NCBI GenBank assembly: GCA_003278465.1
Contig: QCFC01000007.1
Location: 1-64,000, forward strand
DNA: 64,000 nt
Source of the DNA: Prochlorococcus sp. AG-363-B04
GTDB lineage: Bacteria > Cyanobacteriota > Cyanobacteriia > PCC-6307 > Cyanobiaceae
Direction of reading: 5' to 3'
In this document: positions 55,808-64,000 of the stretch, piece after piece
Numbering within the stretch: position 1 is the first letter of the stretch
Layout of the letters: the number at the start of each line of letters is the position of its first letter
Program-made: the position numbers and the translations under genes
The notes under the pieces: generated by a model
The model's input: only the letters and a program-made list of their open reading frames with translations
The model's database searches: none
Told to the model about the DNA's origin: nothing

Positions 55808-56551
55808 CTAAAAATTCCAAAGAGTATCAAAAACTCCATTAAGAAATCTGAGTCTCATTAAAGCACTACTTTTAAGGAACTGATTCATTTGACTAATTAA
55901 TAATAATTGTGCTTGGGAACCAAGCGAATCAATAACAAATTCCCTATCCTCATTAATCCAACGAATCAGTGATTTTTTTTCTATCTCTGCATGAAATTGG
56001 ATGCCATATGATGTTTTCCCAATTCTAAACAACTGTTCTTTGCATCTCTCGCTCGTTGCAAGAAGTTTAGCCTTCTCTGGAAGAATTATACGATCTGCAT
56101 GCCAATGCAATACATTTAAAGGCTCATCACTAATTCTTGAAACTAAATCTTCATTTTGGTCAGTAATAAATCTAATTGGTGACCAACCTATTTCAGGTTT
56201 ATGAATACGCGTTTCACTACATACTAGTTTATCTACATTACCTCCTGAAATAAATGATATTAATTGTGCTCCGAAGCAAACCCCAACCATTGGTATAGAG
56301 AGGGATATTGCTTTTTCAAGAAATAAAGTCTCCTTAAAAAGCCAGGGAAATTTATTAGTATGAAGATCCCTTAATCCCATAGGCCCCCCAAGAATTAGAA
56401 GTCCGTCATTCTCTTGGATTTCTGGTATGGGTTGGTTTAAATACAAACGGCATATTTCCATAGATATACCACGTTTATGCGCAATTTTTAAAAATAACTG
56501 AGGTCCTTCACGATCAATATTCTGAAGAACAATTATTTTTTTTAGATTCAT
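55808..56551 (-). CDS. Class I glutamine amidotransferase (GMP-synthase-like)
   Basis: A 247-residue stand-alone GATase. The nucleophile is Cys92 in PMVGVCFGAQLISF. The catalytic His187 and Glu189 are in YGIQFHAEIEK. The N-terminal part (IIVLQNIDREGPQLFLKIAH) and LLILGGPMGL fit the family. It is related to the GuaA glutaminase half but has no synthetase domain, so it may hydrolyse gamma-glutamyl compounds. The true substrate is not known. Confidence 0.8.
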   Translation of the reverse strand: MNLKKIIVLQNIDREGPQLFLKIAHKRGISMEICRLYLNQPIPEIQENDGLLILGGPMGLRDLHTNKFPWLFKETLFLEKAISLSIPMVGVCFGAQLISFISGGNVDKLVCSETRIHKPEIGWSPIRFITDQNEDLVSRISDEPLNVLHWHADRIILPEKAKLLATSERCKEQLFRIGKTSYGIQFHAEIEKKSLIRWINEDREFVIDSLGSQAQLLLISQMNQFLKSSALMRLRFLNGVFDTLWNF

Positions 56552-56627
56552 ATTGATAAAATATTAATTGAGTTTATTTAAAACTAAAATCATAGATAAG
56601 TTCTATAAATGTAATAATATATATGAT

Positions 56628-57428
56628 TCAACTTGAAGCAGAGGTGTAATAGCGCAATGCAAATCTCCAAAACAAAATGCTTGATGTAAAAAGGAAAATA
56701 GAAAACACTAATGATCCAATGAAATATACATTAGATACTCCTCCTAGAATAGCTTCTGCAGGTACAGTTGTAAGAAAAGCAATCGGCAATACGAAAGTAA
56801 ATATTATACGTAAAAAATTGGGATATGCTGATACTGGATAGCGACCTGCAACAAGGGTAGAGCGTAAAACTTCTGTAGTATTCCACACTTTTACAAACCA
56901 AATACTCAATGTCGACAACAAAAACCAAAGACTATATAAAATAATAAGACTAGAGAGGAGCATTAAACTCCCCAATAAAATCATTTCACTTTGAATCATC
57001 CTACTATTCACTGCGAGACTATATGCAATTAATATAAAACCAGATATGACTGCAGGTATACCCCATGGTGATATTACTCTTAGCGACAACCACAACTGAC
57101 TTTTAAAAGGTTTTAAAAGAACAAAATCCAGAGTGCCATTTTGTACATGTCTGACTATTCTACTTAGATTAGGTTGTAATATTGAAGTTGTAAATCCATC
57201 CAGGATTGTATACAATCCAAGAATAATTAAAGAATCATTCCAAGACCATCCTCCCAAGGTTGTATTTGGCCCAAACAAAAGAGACAATACAAAAATACTT
57301 CCTGAAAGATTTCCAATAACAGAGACTATTTCAACAAAAAAATTTAATCTATACTCCATATCAATAGCTATACTTGTTTTCCAAAAACTAAATAATATTT
57401 TTAGAGTTGTGATAATTTTGTCCTTCAT
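56628..57428 (-). CDS. ABC-2 transporter permease (DUF990 type), subunit 2
   Basis: A 266-residue membrane protein with about six spans. The N-terminal half has FWKTSIAIDMEYRLNFFVEI, and the middle has ILGLYTILDGFTTSILQPNL and NGTLDFVLLKPFKSQLWLSL. The type is a DUF990-like ABC-2 permease. It is the last of three genes (ATPase 58223-59224, permease 57436, this one) that are 1-7 bases apart and form one exporter operon. Confidence 0.85.
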   Translation of the reverse strand: MKDKIITTLKILFSFWKTSIAIDMEYRLNFFVEIVSVIGNLSGSIFVLSLLFGPNTTLGGWSWNDSLIILGLYTILDGFTTSILQPNLSRIVRHVQNGTLDFVLLKPFKSQLWLSLRVISPWGIPAVISGFILIAYSLAVNSRMIQSEMILLGSLMLLSSLIILYSLWFLLSTLSIWFVKVWNTTEVLRSTLVAGRYPVSAYPNFLRIIFTFVLPIAFLTTVPAEAILGGVSNVYFIGSLVFSIFLFTSSILFWRFALRYYTSASS

Positions 57429-57435
57429 TTATCCT

Positions 57436-58221
57436 TTAAGCCCCCATTGCAGAATAGTGCTTAAGTCCTTTATTCCAGGCAAATAGGCTAATACAAAGAA
57501 AAATAATACCCCAAATTATTAACATAGCGAATCCATTTATAATATTTACTTTCTCACCGGATAATAGTTGAGCCGGGAAAGCCAATAAATAGGGATAGGG
57601 CGTAAACATTGCTATTGACTTTACGGAATTAGGAAAGACATTTAAAGGTGCTACTAAGCCAGATAGAAATATATATGGAATTAGCAAAAGTCGTTCAATC
57701 GAACTTGCCCTTTCATTCCAAAAACATAGCATTGAGAAACACCAATGTATAAGGAATCGAACCCAAAAAGCAAGTATAATTGATAAAAGAGAGAGAAGTA
57801 TATGTAAAAGACTAGGGATCCAAAATGTATCTGGAAGGAAAATAAAGAACACAATTAACATGAGTAGGACTATAGGAATTCGTGTAATTTGTTCAGCAAC
57901 ATGTGATGTAAAATATCTCCAAAATGGAATAATTGGTTGAAGTAAAAATGGAGCTATCCTTCCTTCCAAGGTATCTTCCTCAAATGAGACCATAACCCAT
58001 ACAGCTGTAAATTGCCTTACAACAAAAGCTGACAAAAAATATCTTGTAATTTGCTCATTACTTAGTTCAACAAAATTACTACTATCAACCTCAACCCAAA
58101 TACCTAACATTATCAAAGGTAGTAATCCAGAAACTGCCCAAAGAGCTATTTCCACTCGATACTCAAGCATTAATGCATACTGCGAGTCTAATAGGGCTTT
58201 AAGTGCTCTAAAAAATTTCAT
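57436..58221 (-). CDS. ABC-2 transporter permease (DUF990 type), subunit 1
   Basis: A permease of about 261 residues from ATG 58221 (MKFFRALKALLDSQYALMLE). It has about six spans (for example VALWAV-type segments and HVAEQITRIPIVLLMLIVFF). It pairs with the permease at 56628. ATG 58221 is 1 base after the ATPase stop; a longer start at 58233 would overlap the ATPase by 11 bases. Confidence 0.85.
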   Translation of the reverse strand: MKFFRALKALLDSQYALMLEYRVEIALWAVSGLLPLIMLGIWVEVDSSNFVELSNEQITRYFLSAFVVRQFTAVWVMVSFEEDTLEGRIAPFLLQPIIPFWRYFTSHVAEQITRIPIVLLMLIVFFIFLPDTFWIPSLLHILLSLLSIILAFWVRFLIHWCFSMLCFWNERASSIERLLLIPYIFLSGLVAPLNVFPNSVKSIAMFTPYPYLLAFPAQLLSGEKVNIINGFAMLIIWGIIFLCISLFAWNKGLKHYSAMGA

Positions 58222-58222
58222 T

Positions 58223-59224
58223 TCAAGATCCAATATTTACATTTTGAGTCTTACCATGCTTAAACAATTCACTAATGAGTAATTCAATAGGTAGATCAGT
58301 AACTTCCAAATCCTTAACCGAAAATCTATTTAAAATAGAAGTCAGGCTTAAGGAAAGTTTTTCTCGAGGTATTAAGAACCTAACATAAGAATTTTGATAT
58401 TCTTCAATTATACCATATTGCTCTAATTCTTGTCTGGGATAAATATTATGAAACTCAATATTAACAGAGCGTGATGGTGAAAGTGACTCAGTAAGTTTCT
58501 TCAAATCTCCATCATAAAAAATCTTACCTTTATGGATTAAAATTACCCTACGTGAAAGCGAGGTAATATCTGCCATGTAATGGCTAGTTAGTAATATTGT
58601 AGCTTTAAACTTCTTATTATAATCAGACAAAAATTCCCTGATTCTTATTTGCGCATTTACATCTAAACCTAGAGTCGGCTCATCAAGGAATAAAACTGAA
58701 GGTCTATGTAATAGTGAAGCCATTAACTCTGCTTTCATTCGTTGACCAAGGGAAAGTTTTCTGACAGGTCTTTTAAGCTCATCATCTATATCAAGCATGT
58801 TTGCTAGTTCATGAATTCGCTTTCTAGCTTCAAGATCAGTTAAACCATAGACTGCGGCATTGACTTTAAATGAATCTAAGGGAGGTAAATCCCATATCAA
58901 CTGTTGCTTTTGACCCATAACAAAAGTTATTTTTTTTAAAAAACTACTATGTCTTAAATGAGGAATATCGCCATCAACTAAAGCTTGTCCGTAGCTGGGA
59001 TGAATAAGACCGCAAAGCATTTTCAAGGTCGTTGTCTTACCAGCACCATTTGGACCTATAAATCCAACTATTTCTCCCGGTTCTATATCGAACTCAACAC
59101 AATCAACTGCTTCCACACGACTAAAACTTCTTGCGAAGAAATGTCTAAGAGTTCCACGAATGCCAGGCTTCTTAGTGGAAACGAGAAAAGTTTTAGTTAG
59201 AGAGCGTGCAGTGATAATTGACAT
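58223..59224 (-). CDS. ABC-2 exporter ATP-binding protein
   Basis: A 333-residue ABC ATPase. Walker A is GPNGAGKTTTLKML, the Q-loop is VMGQKQQLIWDLPPLDSFKV, the signature is LSLGQRMKAELMASLLH, and Walker B is LFLDEPTLGLDVNAQIRI. The H-loop is LTSHYMADI. With the two DUF990-like permeases it forms a complete exporter. Such systems move lipids, drugs or polysaccharides; the substrate is unknown. Confidence 0.9.
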   Translation of the reverse strand: MSIITARSLTKTFLVSTKKPGIRGTLRHFFARSFSRVEAVDCVEFDIEPGEIVGFIGPNGAGKTTTLKMLCGLIHPSYGQALVDGDIPHLRHSSFLKKITFVMGQKQQLIWDLPPLDSFKVNAAVYGLTDLEARKRIHELANMLDIDDELKRPVRKLSLGQRMKAELMASLLHRPSVLFLDEPTLGLDVNAQIRIREFLSDYNKKFKATILLTSHYMADITSLSRRVILIHKGKIFYDGDLKKLTESLSPSRSVNIEFHNIYPRQELEQYGIIEEYQNSYVRFLIPREKLSLSLTSILNRFSVKDLEVTDLPIELLISELFKHGKTQNVNIGS

Positions 59225-59550
59225 AAATACTATTTTTTTCGTTACTACGAGCTTTAAAATAAGGAGAAGGTAGCCCTGTTAGTCGGCAAATTGATTGATT
59301 TACAAGGGATTTCCCAAGCAAGACGATCGCATGTAGACTTCCTACATCATAGAGTCCAAATCTCGGCCTAAGGGGGAGCAGATATATGCAATTTGTCATC
59401 TTTTATTGCAATATCGCCATAAGCTTATGAAATGTAAAGGGGCCAGGGTCAGAACCTAGAGATTTACAACCAGCGGAGCATTAAGGTTGTTATGGCATAA
59501 GATAGTTACTAGGCCTTCCTATTCTGAAAAAAAATAGAGATAGATATCCC
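59225..59550. other. Gap between divergent exporter and Rieske genes
   Basis: A 326-base stretch with somewhat higher GC than other gaps, at 59440-59500. A minus-strand frame (59193-59399) is not convincing. I cannot assign an RNA gene, though a small RNA is possible. Confidence 0.35.
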
Positions 59551-60888
59551 ATGACCAGTGAGACATTAAATTCAGGTAAATCGCTTAATTTAAGTAGTGG
59601 ATCTAACGTGACTTCTTCTTCATTGTCTCAAGGAACAAATCTTAAGGCTGGCGAACATATTTCGAAGCAACCTGCAGATCAACTTTCATCTGGGCTTCTA
59701 GGATGGTATGCAGTCAGAAATAGTTGTGGCTTAAAAAACGAGGAGCTATATTTCTTCTCAATGTTCAATGAGCCTCTTGTCCTTTATAGAGACAAGAACT
59801 CAAGGCCAAGATGTATAAAAGACCTTTGTCCTCATAGAGGCGCTTCCTTTCAAGGAGGTCAATTCAATTCCGGGGAGATAGTTTGCCCTTATCACGGAGG
59901 TAGATTCTCATCAGAAGGTAATTGTACAAATCTAGATAGGATCACATGTCAGCACATTATTGATTCTAACTATAACAATTATGCTAAGAAGATACATTTA
60001 TATCAATATCCATGTGTTGAAAAAGATGGGTACATTTATATTTACTATACGGGGAAAGCCAAAACAAATCTAAATGAATTTGATTTGAAAGAGTCGCTAG
60101 ATGATTCTATTCCAGATTCATATGGATTTAGAACTTCAGAATATGCCTATGAAGAAGTATATGTAGATTTCAAATGTGATTGGGCAAGAATCATTGAAAA
60201 TCACTTAGACATATTGCATATTTTTTGGATTCATGGTGAAACCATACCGGACAAAGATGTTAATCGTCAGGTTATAACAAGTTTTAATCAAGACATAACA
60301 AGAGATAGTAGACACATAGAAAGTAAATACAATCATAAAGATAAAAGCAAAGGTGAATTTATAACCTTAAAATTCATTCCACCTGGTCGTGTATTAATTT
60401 ATAAAGGATCTCCAGAGACAGCTAGATATATTCAAGTTCTAGACCATATTCCACTTGCCAACAATAGAGCAAGAGTTATTGTTAGACATTATAGAAAATT
60501 CTTAAAAAACAAGTTCATAACTAAATTATTCATTTTCAAACTTCTTCAACATCGTATCTTCTATAAAATATTTTCAGAAGATTATCTTGTATTAAAAACA
60601 CAGACATTTAATCAACAGATGGGTTACATAAAAAAAGACAACATCAAGCTGCTAGGAGAAGATAAAATGATTCAATACTATTGGGATTGGTATCAAAATG
60701 CCTTAAACAAAGATAAGCCATGGGAACTTCATCAAACCAATTCGCAGACAAATTCAGTACATTTTGACACACCAATGTTGTATCCACCCGAGAATCCAGA
60801 ACTAGCGAAAAATAATGAGAGAAATATTGTAATTCAAATTCTAATAAGAATTCTTGTACCTATTGGCATAGTAATGCTAATAATATAA
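59551..60888 (+). CDS. Rieske non-heme iron oxygenase (PaO/Tic55-like)
   Basis: A 445-residue protein. After a serine-rich N-terminus of about 45 residues comes a Rieske domain: Cys93 and His95 (CPHRGASFQGG) and Cys112 and His115 (CPYHGG). The catalytic iron site is Asp220, His223 and His228 (NHLDILHIFWIH). The C-terminus ends in a membrane anchor (VIQILIRILVPIGIVMLII). This layout is that of pheophorbide a oxygenase, Tic55 and chlorophyllide oxygenases, acting on tetrapyrroles at membranes. The precise substrate is not known. It begins with ATG and is divergent from the exporter genes. Confidence 0.85.
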   Translation: MTSETLNSGKSLNLSSGSNVTSSSLSQGTNLKAGEHISKQPADQLSSGLLGWYAVRNSCGLKNEELYFFSMFNEPLVLYRDKNSRPRCIKDLCPHRGASFQGGQFNSGEIVCPYHGGRFSSEGNCTNLDRITCQHIIDSNYNNYAKKIHLYQYPCVEKDGYIYIYYTGKAKTNLNEFDLKESLDDSIPDSYGFRTSEYAYEEVYVDFKCDWARIIENHLDILHIFWIHGETIPDKDVNRQVITSFNQDITRDSRHIESKYNHKDKSKGEFITLKFIPPGRVLIYKGSPETARYIQVLDHIPLANNRARVIVRHYRKFLKNKFITKLFIFKLLQHRIFYKIFSEDYLVLKTQTFNQQMGYIKKDNIKLLGEDKMIQYYWDWYQNALNKDKPWELHQTNSQTNSVHFDTPMLYPPENPELAKNNERNIVIQILIRILVPIGIVMLII

Positions 60889-61064
60889 TAATACTCCTTT
60901 AGAGGCCATTAAATTTACAGATAAATGAGTATTATAAAAAATATGTCTCTCATTTAAATAGCATTTTTTATGAAACTAAATTTACGGTATTTGAACTTAC
61001 TTTTTATTTAAATATGGATACTGACTGTATCCTTGCTAAAATAACTATAATGAAAAATCTTTTT

Positions 61065-61166
61065 ATGGCGAACAACAATGAACGTCCGGCTTGGATGAAC
61101 TGGGCATATCTAGGCATATTCCTTTGGTCAAGCTGGCAGATCGCTAATTTTTGGATAAATAAATAA
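61065..61166 (+). CDS. Tryptophan-rich small membrane protein, 33 aa
   Basis: ATG 61065 opens a frame that reads MANNNERPAWMNWAYLGIFL and ends in WSSWQIANFWINK. It is a single membrane span with five tryptophans among 33 residues, at both membrane edges. The pattern fits a small thylakoid protein. ATG 61050 adds 5 residues. No named subunit matches. It lies between the Rieske gene and flavodoxin. Confidence 0.5.
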   Translation: MANNNERPAWMNWAYLGIFLWSSWQIANFWINK

Positions 61167-61354
61167 ATAATAAAATACTAAAATCCTCTTATTATTTAAC
61201 TAACAAATACAAGATATCAATACATGCTATTTAAATATAATAAATATATGCCTGATTAATCGTTGGATTGTAAAAATAATCACCAAGGATAGTGAGTATT
61301 GATAGACAATAAATCAAACTTTTGGTTTAAGAAGGTATTGCAATAAACTTTACT

Positions 61355-61885
61355 ATGACAGTAGGAATCTACTTCGCTACAACAACAGGCAAAACAGAGG
61401 ATATAGCTGAACGCCTTCATGGCATGATCAGCAACGCAAACACTCCAAAGGACTTGGCTGACGTTAATGACGTTAGTGAGTTCTCAGATTTAGATGGAAT
61501 CATCTGTGGCATCCCAACTTGGAATACTGGGGCTGACATCGAAAGATCCGGAACAGCCTGGGACTCTCTTCTCGATGACATAGGTGGCTTAAATCTAAAA
61601 GGAAAAAAAGTTGCGATCTTTGGTTTAGGTGACTCGTCTACCTACACTGAGAACTTTTGTGATGCAATGGAAGAACTACATTCTCATTTCGTAAAAGCGG
61701 GTGCCAGTATGGTTGGATATGTAAGTAAATCAGATTACACATTTGAAGAATCCAAAAGTGTAATAGGCGAATCATTCTGTGGATTACCATTAGATGAAGA
61801 TAGTGAGTCTGATATGACAGACGACCGGTTAGCCAAGTGGGCAATCCAGCTTAAAGCAGAAATGACAAGTCTTAATCAAAAATAA
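61355..61885 (+). CDS. isiB: Flavodoxin (IsiB)
   Basis: A 176-residue long-chain flavodoxin. The FMN-phosphate loop is ATTTGKTEDIAERL, the first isoalloxazine loop is PTWNTGADIERSGTAWD, and the second is FGLGDSSTYTENFCDAMEEL. It replaces ferredoxin in electron transfer from photosystem I when iron is low. A clear Fur site is not visible in the upstream gap. Confidence 0.95.
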   Translation: MTVGIYFATTTGKTEDIAERLHGMISNANTPKDLADVNDVSEFSDLDGIICGIPTWNTGADIERSGTAWDSLLDDIGGLNLKGKKVAIFGLGDSSTYTENFCDAMEELHSHFVKAGASMVGYVSKSDYTFEESKSVIGESFCGLPLDEDSESDMTDDRLAKWAIQLKAEMTSLNQK

Positions 61886-61982
61886 AATGCCAGAAATAAG
61901 TGTATCAAATTAATTGTAGTGTATATATTTTGTTGTTTATGAGGTATATATTTTATTAGAAAGCCTGCTTAATACATAATTT

Positions 61983-62777
61983 ATGGCCACTTATAAGCCT
62001 TGGCTAGAGATTAAAAACGTCGATGCATGGATTGGTAATTACCAAGTCTTCAAAAATCTAAATATTAAACTCAATCTTGGTGAAAATACTACTATTTTAG
62101 GTCCAAATGGAGCTGGTAAAACAGCCCTTATTAAATTAATAACACGTGAGATATATCCTGTAATTAAAAAAGATTCTGTATTCCGTATTTTCGGTTCAAC
62201 AATAATAAATCTTTGGGAATTAAGGAATCAATTAGGAATTGTATCTGGCGATATAGAAAGAAGAATATCACATAAAATAACAGCATCAGATTTCGTATTA
62301 TCAGGTTTTTTTGGTTCTATAGGTATTGGTAGAAATTATTGTCCTTCACAACAACAAAAGGAATATGCTGAAGAAATTCTAGTACAGTTAAATCTAGATA
62401 ATATTTCAACAAAAGAATATGGATCTCTCTCTGATGGACAAAAAAAACGTCTGATAATTGCTAGATCACTTATTCACAAGCCGAGAATTTTAGTCCTTGA
62501 TGAACCTACCAATGCTCTGGATTTAAAGTCAAAACATGAGCTATTGGCTTTATTAAGATCTCTATGCAAAAATGGAACAAATATTTTACTAATAACTCAT
62601 AAAATTGAAACAATATTTGAAGAAATGGACAGAGTTATATTTATTAAACATGGGAAGATCGTAGAAGATAATCAAAGAGAAAGGATCCTAGACAGCTCAA
62701 AGATCAGTAAACTATTTGAAACACCAATAGAATTAATAAAAAAAAATGACTACTATTTTGCATCACAAGCTAAATAG
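61983..62777 (+). CDS. ABC ATPase, ModF/YlmA-like
   Basis: A 264-residue ABC ATPase. Walker A is LGPNGAGKTALIKLI, the signature is a LSDGQ variant (GSLSDGQKKRLIIARSLI), Walker B is ILVLDEPTNALDLKSK, and the H-loop is LLITHKIE. The Q-loop region is LGIVSGDIERRISHKITASD. The family is similar to ModF and YlmA, whose function in transport is unclear. There is no permease near it. It follows flavodoxin on the same strand by about 100 bases. Confidence 0.8.
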   Translation: MATYKPWLEIKNVDAWIGNYQVFKNLNIKLNLGENTTILGPNGAGKTALIKLITREIYPVIKKDSVFRIFGSTIINLWELRNQLGIVSGDIERRISHKITASDFVLSGFFGSIGIGRNYCPSQQQKEYAEEILVQLNLDNISTKEYGSLSDGQKKRLIIARSLIHKPRILVLDEPTNALDLKSKHELLALLRSLCKNGTNILLITHKIETIFEEMDRVIFIKHGKIVEDNQRERILDSSKISKLFETPIELIKKNDYYFASQAK

Positions 62778-62820
62778 TAAAACTTCCTAGGATTAATTAT
62801 ATTTTGCCCATCAGTTATAA

Positions 62821-63042
62821 TTATAATATTATAAGTATAACTAATACGATTAATAAGAGGAAAATGAAAATTCTTCCCTTCTGGTAAATTGAATTATATT
62901 TTTTAAAAGAAAATATATTGTCCCCTATATATCTCTTATTAGAAACTGGGGTTCCACACCTTGCGCAGACAAGGCGCCCCGCAAGTGCTCTATCCGCACG
63001 AAAATCACTACTCCCGCAAACATAGCATGATGTTCCTACCAT
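62821..63042 (-). CDS. Small zinc-ribbon membrane protein, 73 aa
   Basis: The N-terminal CYVCGSSDF and LVCARCGTPVSNKRYIG form a four-cysteine zinc ribbon. The C-terminal segment (IFIFLLLIVLVILIIL) is one membrane span. Similar short anchored zinc ribbons are found in cyanobacteria. No function is known. Confidence 0.65.
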   Translation of the reverse strand: MVGTSCYVCGSSDFRADRALAGRLVCARCGTPVSNKRYIGDNIFSFKKYNSIYQKGRIFIFLLLIVLVILIIL

Positions 63043-63213
63043 TATTTAAGTCTTCCAAAGAGTACATGATTGACATTTAATAGAGATTTAGCCGAGAAAT
63101 AAATACAATAGTTATACAACATATATAATCGAATAAAAAGCTTAATATAAGTCCTATCATACTATCACATCACCTAATGCCTAACTATTGATCAAAGGTA
63201 ATTAAATGGCTAA

Positions 63214-63939
63214 TTATATCCATCCATCAAGAAATGCAAGTGGATTCTCCATCGTTTCTGAATAACCAAGTATGCCTTGAGGCAGAAATTCATAAACTAT
63301 ATTACTATTAGAGTCTAACAAATAAGTAGCTCCAAGCTGAGTAAGAAAACGATTGCATGAAATATATATTTGCCAGTTCATCAAAATCTCAGCCATATTG
63401 ATCAATCTTAGTGTTGCCAACTCAAAAGGTCTTTGATAACCTTCCCCCAGAAGAAATTTAAAAGTTGATGAGTCAATTTTAATTAGATCGCCAATTTGTA
63501 AAGACATCTCATCTGGAAGTCTTTGATTTGCGTGTTTATCTCCCAAATAGCCACGAAGAACCTCTCTAAGTGTTCCTGGTGATCCAATCCCTGCACACAT
63601 TAGAATCAAATTAATTAATACTGGAAATGGTAAAGACAAGCCAGAATTTAGGCCCAATGATTTATGCAGTTGATTATCTTCGCAAACCAAAAGTGATTCA
63701 TGGGGTAATCCCGTAAATTTGCAAAAACGTTTTTTTGTGGAGTCATTCCCAATCCCAAAAGCAAACAAATTAGTATCTGATTCTTCTATTTTAGCTATTG
63801 ACTTCGAAAGCAATTGAGCGTACTCAAAGCTATCAAAATTACCAAGCATTCCAAAAATAACGACAATACTTTTTGTTTTAATCTCTCTATTTTCAGGTTT
63901 CTTTATCCTTGATAATAGTTCCTTAGGGCATTTTCTCAT
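63214..63939 (-). CDS. AhpC/TSA-like (peroxiredoxin-like) protein without the peroxidatic Cys
   Basis: A 241-residue protein with a thioredoxin-like N-terminal core (KSIVVIFGMLGNFDSFEYAQ, then LFAFGIGNDSTKKRFCKFTG and VCEDNQLHKSLGLNSGLSLP). This resembles AhpC-TSA_2 or PRXL2-type proteins. The place where the peroxidatic cysteine would lie has FGMLGNFDSFEY and no cysteine. The C-terminal part (about 120-241) is helical and of unknown fold. It starts at 63939, close to the window end. Confidence 0.65.
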   Translation of the reverse strand: MRKCPKELLSRIKKPENREIKTKSIVVIFGMLGNFDSFEYAQLLSKSIAKIEESDTNLFAFGIGNDSTKKRFCKFTGLPHESLLVCEDNQLHKSLGLNSGLSLPFPVLINLILMCAGIGSPGTLREVLRGYLGDKHANQRLPDEMSLQIGDLIKIDSSTFKFLLGEGYQRPFELATLRLINMAEILMNWQIYISCNRFLTQLGATYLLDSNSNIVYEFLPQGILGYSETMENPLAFLDGWI

Positions 63940-64000
63940 GTGATTAGATTCAGAAAAGGATTATTCATATAATAACTGATAAATTATTCTCCTTAACCAG

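Noticed and set aside
59193..59399. Minus-strand frame of 68 codons upstream of the exporter ATPase
   Set aside because: No domain or clear start context; partly overlaps the ATPase start.
1..64000. CRISPR arrays, insertion sequences, prophage or defence islands
   Set aside because: No regularly spaced repeats, transposase, integrase or known defence proteins were seen anywhere in the window.

Overview
The window looks like a piece of a marine picocyanobacterial chromosome, most likely a low-GC Prochlorococcus. The base composition is AT-rich. Gene spacing is tight in the housekeeping parts. Many genes are specifically cyanobacterial: thf1/psb29, the ClpP/ClpS/FtsH set, cyAbrB, DUF2103, DUF3531, a CPP1-like protein, a Psb32-like TPM protein, the adenosylcobalamin-dependent ribonucleotide reductase, flavodoxin and phnCDE without C-P lyase. 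The clade is an inference; no 16S or marker gene is present.

Layout. (1) 1-8200: the end of pyruvate kinase, a MacB/DevC-type permease, then a protein-quality-control group (ftsH, clpP, thf1, clpS) mixed with small membrane proteins, and a TauE/SafE transporter. (2) 8200-25000: an accessory stretch rich in small genes, many under 100 codons and several under 60, mostly unrecognised, with long non-coding gaps. Recognisable members are a lumenal pentapeptide-repeat protein, a DUF481 outer-membrane barrel, a group-1 glycosyltransferase and a DUF2939 protein. The 20.2-21.4 kb part looks like decaying sequence. (3) 25000-52300: dense housekeeping. It holds cyAbrB, a structured RNA candidate (possibly 6S RNA) beside purK, aroB, a MidA-type methyltransferase, a TPM protein, a glycosyltransferase, a metallophosphoesterase, nadA, a DUF1543 protein, ctpA, ispG, a family-4 uracil-DNA glycosylase, aspC, phnD-phnC-phnE, a GDSL hydrolase, a DUF92 protein, rsmE, a DUF3531 protein, an ABC ATPase, hslO, a CPP1-like protein, prfC, a methyltransferase and nrdJ. 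(4) 52300-64000: tRNA-Ser(UGA), a SemiSWEET, a second pentapeptide protein, a glutamine amidotransferase, a three-gene ABC-2 exporter, a Rieske oxygenase, flavodoxin, a ModF-like ATPase and a peroxiredoxin-like protein.

How the genes fit together. FtsH, ClpP, ClpS and Thf1 all belong to thylakoid or cytosolic protein turnover, and Thf1 is known to support FtsH complexes. phnD-phnC-phnE form one overlapping operon for uptake of a phosphorus oxyanion. Three consecutive genes at 56.6-59.2 kb form one exporter. Several small genes are paralogue pairs spread over the window (19.1/20.0 kb, 19.3/55.5 kb, 12.2/54.7 kb). I saw no phage, insertion sequence, CRISPR or defence island. The most useful leads are a metallophosphoesterase whose catalytic motif lies before the first ATG, the RNA candidate beside purK, a perfect 24-bp hairpin at 12.1 kb, two Fur-box-like sites, and a set of genes shorter than 60 codons.
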